Part shown: positions 61,479 to 64,000 of the stretch, piece after piece
Layout of the letters: the number at the start of each line of letters is the position of its first letter
Position numbering within the stretch: position 1 is the first letter of the stretch
Source: Lewinellaceae bacterium
Lineage (GTDB): Bacteria > Bacteroidota > Bacteroidia > Chitinophagales > Saprospiraceae
NCBI GenBank assembly: GCA_020636005.1
Contig: JACJYR010000004.1
Span: 558,001-622,000, forward strand
Direction: 5' to 3'
DNA length: 64,000 nucleotides
Program-made: the position numbers and the translations under genes
The notes under the pieces: generated by a model
Told to the model about the DNA's origin: nothing
The model's input: the letters and a program-made list of their open reading frames with translations, nothing else
Databases searched by the model: none

Positions 61479-62192
61479 TTACTTTACTATTTGCTTCAAA
61501 ATATCTTCATGGTACGTCCTCACTTTTCCATACCGTTCGTCATGCGCCGAGCCAGTCGGTATTTGCTTTTGGCTGCTAAACGCCACTGCTTTTTTGCCCC
61601 ACTCTTTTGCGAGGTGCAGCGGACAAGGAATACCATTCAAAGAACAATAGCCTGCTATCGTGTAATATTTTTCGTCCGTGCTCAAGATTTTGGCTTCCAA
61701 CTCGCTCAACCGTTCCGCCGTTTCATCTAACTCTTGCCTGACATCGGCGTTTATTTTCTCCTGTGCTTCCCACTGTTGGGCGAGCAATCGGAGGGTTGCG
61801 GAAAAACCAGTTGGGGCTGTCTCTTTGAGTTCTGTTTTCCCTGTTGTCAAAAGCTCCTGAATTTTGTCGTACACCCAAAGCTCAAAAGCGGGGGATAGCC
61901 AGGCTGCGAATTTGAGGGCGAGTTTTTCGTCCATCCAGGTGCCTTGGATTTCATTGTAGGCATCCCCTCCTTTGACAACTCGCAAAACCTCTTTTGGAAA
62001 ACCGATGTGCAGATCTGCATATCGGTTTTCCAAAAGGAGAATATATTCTTCGGTACTTTGAAGCCTTAGGAAGCCAGATACTTTTTTACCAAAAGGTCTC
62101 GCCATTTCGGTAGCATTAATCATTCTGCTTCCGTCGCCAAATTCGAAGGAAATCTTTTGACCTTCGTAATCCAGTTTTATGATGTCAGCCAT
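61479..62192 (-). CDS. KilA-N domain protein in the dcw cluster
   Basis: 237 residues from the first ATG (a TTG start three codons upstream is less likely). Residues about 5-105 are a KilA-N DNA-binding domain, as in phage antirepressors: ISFEFGDGSRMINATEMARPFGKKVSGFLRLQSTEEYILLLENRY, GGDAYNEIQGTWMDEKLALKFAAWLSPAFELWVYDKIQELL. A linker with a coiled coil (KINADVRQELDETAERLSELEAKIL) and a C-terminal domain (YTIAGYCSLNGIPCPLHLAKEWGKKAVAFSS) follow; that end looks like an antirepressor-associated domain. The variable loop NRYADLHIGFPKE is encoded by a 46-bp palindrome. No phage gene is nearby. It sits between murC and ftsQ, in the same direction, preceded by the palindrome array. Confidence 0.85.
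   Translation of the reverse strand: MADIIKLDYEGQKISFEFGDGSRMINATEMARPFGKKVSGFLRLQSTEEYILLLENRYADLHIGFPKEVLRVVKGGDAYNEIQGTWMDEKLALKFAAWLSPAFELWVYDKIQELLTTGKTELKETAPTGFSATLRLLAQQWEAQEKINADVRQELDETAERLSELEAKILSTDEKYYTIAGYCSLNGIPCPLHLAKEWGKKAVAFSSQKQIPTGSAHDERYGKVRTYHEDILKQIVK
61991..62036. repeat. 46-bp palindrome inside kilA-N coding sequence
   Basis: Near-perfect palindrome with one mismatched pair: arms CTTTTGGAAAACCGAT and ATCGGTTTTCCAAAAG around TGCAGATCTGCA flanked by G/T. It codes (minus strand) for LLENRYADLHIGFPKE. Bases 62000-62030 are 28 of 31 identical, in the opposite direction, to core B2 of the array at 62393-62423. Confidence 0.9.
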
Positions 62193-62240
62193 TTTGTTCA
62201 AAGTGTTTGATTATCAAGCATCTAACATATTTTTGTTTTC

Positions 62241-62422
62241 CCGTTATTCAGATCTGCATAACGGAGCAAATTCAAGGGTTTTCATGTCGTTATGGTAATT
62301 CCCATAACGACGTGAAACCGATATCGTGATCGCGATGACGGAACAAGATCAAGCATTTTCAAAGCGAAACGGGAATTCCCGTTTCGGTATTCAAACCGAT
62401 ATACACATCTGCACATCGCTTT
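62241..62422. repeat. Tandem array of about 77-bp units with paired palindromic cores
   Basis: Order on the plus strand: core B0 (62241-62264), core A1 (62280-62317), core B1 (62317-62342), core A2 (62365-62386), core B2 (62397-62418). Centres: 62252.5, 62298.5, 62329.5, 62375.5, 62407.5, so B to A is 46 bp and the period is 77-78 bp. Linkers start ACGGAGCAAATTCAAG (62261) and ACGGAACAAGATCAAG (62338); AAACCGATAT leads both complete B cores. A1 and A2 share AATTCCC but differ in both arms in a compensated way (CGTTATGG/CCATAACG against CGAAACGGG/CCCGTTTCG). The array begins at the murC stop codon and ends 48 bp before the kilA-N start. Confidence 0.85.
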
Positions 62423-63865
62423 TCACCGCCCTTTCAACCACCGCTTCATCGGCTCCACCACCGTATCAATATCCCCTGCCCCAATCGTCATCACCACGTC
62501 GAACTGCCTGTTTTTCACTTCGTCCATCACGTTCGCTTTGGTGACCAGCACTTTGTTCGGGTTTTTCATTTTATCAAAAATGATTTCCGAAGTCACGCCA
62601 GGGATGGGCTTTTCCCTCGCCGGGTAGATGTCCATCAGAATGATCTCGTCCAGCTTGTCTAGTTCCTCGGCGAAGCCGTCCACAAAATCCCTCGTGCGGG
62701 AGTAAAGGTGCGGCTGGAAAATGCCCGTCAGTTTTCTACCAGGAAAAAGTTCCCTGGCCGCCTGTACCGCCGAGCGGATTTCCGTCGGGTGGTGGGCGTA
62801 GTCGTCAATGAACACCGTTTTTTCATCCCGGTAGATGAACTCGAACCGCCGCTTGATGCCCTTGAAAGTGGCCAGTGCCTTGCGGGTGGCCTTTTCAGTG
62901 ACGCCCAATTGAAGCGCAACCGCAATTGCCGCCGTTGCATTTTCCACATTGTGCCTACCGGGCATGGCGAAGCGGATGTCTTTCCAGCGCATCTCCTCGT
63001 AGCTCCGGCCCCTACCGTCCCGCTCGTGGCGGAAAGCCTCCCAACTTCGGTTGGAAACCGGAGCTACGAAGTCGAATACGAACCATCCGTCCACCACCCT
63101 GACATTTTCAGCACGGTACATGCCATCGTTTACGCCAAAAGTTTCAAACAACTGATTATCAAAATATTGTGCAAGGCTATATTGTATAAAAACCTTGCCA
63201 TTTGGCTTCGTTTTTTTGATGAACTCCTTGAAGCCCGTTTCGGCCACCGCCGAAGCCTCGCCGTAGATGTCGAGGTGGTCGGGATCCATGCTCAGCAACA
63301 CCGCTATTTCCGGCGATAGGTGCAGGAAACTGCGGTCGTATTCATCGGCCTCGGCCACCACCCAATCGCTGTCGCCACCCACATAATTGGAGCGGAGGTT
63401 TTGGGCAATGCCCCCGAGGAAGGCAGTGCAATCAACCCCGCCCGTCCGCAGCAAATGCGTGACGAGCGAGGAAGTAGTTGTTTTCCCATGGGTCCCTGCG
63501 ACCGCAATTGTCCGTTGGCTCCGGCTGATGATGCCGAGCACTTCCGCCCGCTTTTTGAGGGGTATGTCGCTGTTTTGAAAAAACACCAGTTCCTCAAAAT
63601 CACGGGGGATGGCGGGCGTCCAAACGACCAAGTCAAGTCCGGCGGGGATTTTCTTCAAATCCGCCGCCCCGTAGTGGATTTTCATGCCCTCTTTCACCAA
63701 CTTTTTGGCGAGGGCCGTTTCTGTTTTATCGTAGCCGTGTATTTCAACTCCCTTCATCAAAAAATACCGGGCCAGGGCGCTCATGCCGATGCCGCCGATA
63801 CCGAGGAAGTAGATTTTTTTTATTTCGCTGAGGTTCATTTTTTGCTTTTCAAAATCAGAGATCAT
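62423..63865 (-). CDS. murC: UDP-N-acetylmuramate--L-alanine ligase
   Basis: 480 residues. Adds L-alanine to UDP-MurNAc in peptidoglycan synthesis, in the cytoplasm. N-terminal domain KIYFLGIGGIGMSALARYF; ATP-binding loop AVAGTHGKTTTSSLVTHLL; central DWVVAEADEYDRSFLHL with the Mg-binding Glu/Asp; GRHNVENATAAIAVAL; YRDEKTVFIDDYAHHPTEI (catalytic His) and FQPHLYSRTRDF are MurC-specific. The start at 63865 is supported by an ATGA overlap with the preceding coding frame; an in-frame ATG at 63838 would also work. The palindrome array follows directly after its stop. Confidence 0.96.
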   Translation of the reverse strand: MISDFEKQKMNLSEIKKIYFLGIGGIGMSALARYFLMKGVEIHGYDKTETALAKKLVKEGMKIHYGAADLKKIPAGLDLVVWTPAIPRDFEELVFFQNSDIPLKKRAEVLGIISRSQRTIAVAGTHGKTTTSSLVTHLLRTGGVDCTAFLGGIAQNLRSNYVGGDSDWVVAEADEYDRSFLHLSPEIAVLLSMDPDHLDIYGEASAVAETGFKEFIKKTKPNGKVFIQYSLAQYFDNQLFETFGVNDGMYRAENVRVVDGWFVFDFVAPVSNRSWEAFRHERDGRGRSYEEMRWKDIRFAMPGRHNVENATAAIAVALQLGVTEKATRKALATFKGIKRRFEFIYRDEKTVFIDDYAHHPTEIRSAVQAARELFPGRKLTGIFQPHLYSRTRDFVDGFAEELDKLDEIILMDIYPAREKPIPGVTSEIIFDKMKNPNKVLVTKANVMDEVKNRQFDVVMTIGAGDIDTVVEPMKRWLKGR

Positions 63866-64000
63866 TCAATCAACTTTTTGATTCTATCAACAGGCAGTGA
63901 TCCAATGATCACGTCCATTTGTTTTTGCGCAGCTTTGTGCAAAACCCTTATTCTTACATCCCGGTCGTAATCCAACCTCATCAGTTCAGCATTCAAACTT
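63862..64000 (-). CDS. C-terminal fragment of an unidentified protein upstream of murC
   Basis: The 45 codons before the murC start are open and end in a TGA that overlaps the murC ATG (ATGA). Visible residues include LNAELMRLDYDRDVRIRVLH and a C-terminal end with IIGSLPVDRIKKLIE. This does not look like the end of MurG or FtsW, the genes expected before murC, so it may be a small unknown gene. The start is outside the window. Confidence 0.5.
   Translation of the reverse strand, partial: SLNAELMRLDYDRDVRIRVLHKAAQKQMDVIIGSLPVDRIKKLIE

Noticed and set aside
61089..61730. 213-codon plus-strand frame
   Set aside because: Antisense to ftsQ and the end of kilA-N; Ser/Thr-rich shadow translation.
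62241..62422. CRISPR or simple terminator series
   Set aside because: The repeated parts are the linkers and the variable parts are palindromic, the reverse of CRISPR; no U-runs follow the cores, so they are not ordinary intrinsic terminators.

Overview
The window is a chromosomal segment of a Bacteroidota bacterium, most likely from the Saprospiria/Lewinellaceae side of the phylum. Several large exported proteins end in type IX secretion (T9SS) type A sorting domains. There are long multidomain surface proteins with thrombospondin type-3 calcium repeats. Start codons are not preceded by Shine-Dalgarno sequences. Promoter -7 boxes of the TAnnTTTG type can be found. FtsZ ends in the NNSFLHDNVD-like tail known from this phylum (here GNSFLHDNVD). 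No tRNA, rRNA or CRISPR array was recognised.

Layout. 1-9.1 kb: the end of a VWA-domain protein, an NupG-like nucleoside transporter, an RlmI-type 23S rRNA methyltransferase, an outer-membrane beta-barrel, a secreted alpha/beta hydrolase, an endonuclease/exonuclease/phosphatase-fold lipoprotein and a TPR-adenylate cyclase. 9.4-14.9 kb: a 1837-residue subtilase-like secreted protein with MBG, metal-binding and L-domain-like modules and a hexapeptide (NGIALV) insertion. 15-25.6 kb: an AraC regulator facing a run of exported proteins (two beta-propeller T9SS proteins, two serine hydrolases, a histidine phosphatase lipoprotein, an M61 peptidase and a DUF6624 protein). 25.6-28.8 kb: housekeeping genes on the minus strand (aspartate kinase, bS21, a sigma-70 factor, a small nuclease-like protein). 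29.8-57.1 kb: a surface-protein locus with two giant convergent paralogous proteins (about 3156 and 4233 residues), between which lie an ATE/Bpt-like GNAT gene, a small T9SS protein and an intact IS4-family element. 57.7-64 kb: the 3' part of the division/cell-wall (dcw) cluster, murC - kilA-N - ftsQ - ftsA - ftsZ on the minus strand.

How it works together. The dcw genes supply the septal ring (FtsZ, its membrane anchor FtsA, the FtsQ scaffold) and a peptidoglycan precursor enzyme (MurC). Most of the rest is a secretome: proteins exported across the inner membrane by signal peptides and then, for those with a C-terminal PNP-type domain, across the outer membrane by T9SS. The two giants lack that domain and share a paired dockerin-like C-terminus instead.

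Most unusual structure. Between murC and the kilA-N gene (about 62241-62422) lies a tandem array of about 77-bp units, each with two palindromic cores. Between units the two arms of a core change together, so the palindrome is kept while the sequence is not. A further copy of the same palindrome sits in frame inside the kilA-N coding sequence (61991-62036). Many other intergenic spaces hold strong inverted repeats, including a 79-bp dispersed element in two copies and a hairpin into whose loop the IS4 element inserted.
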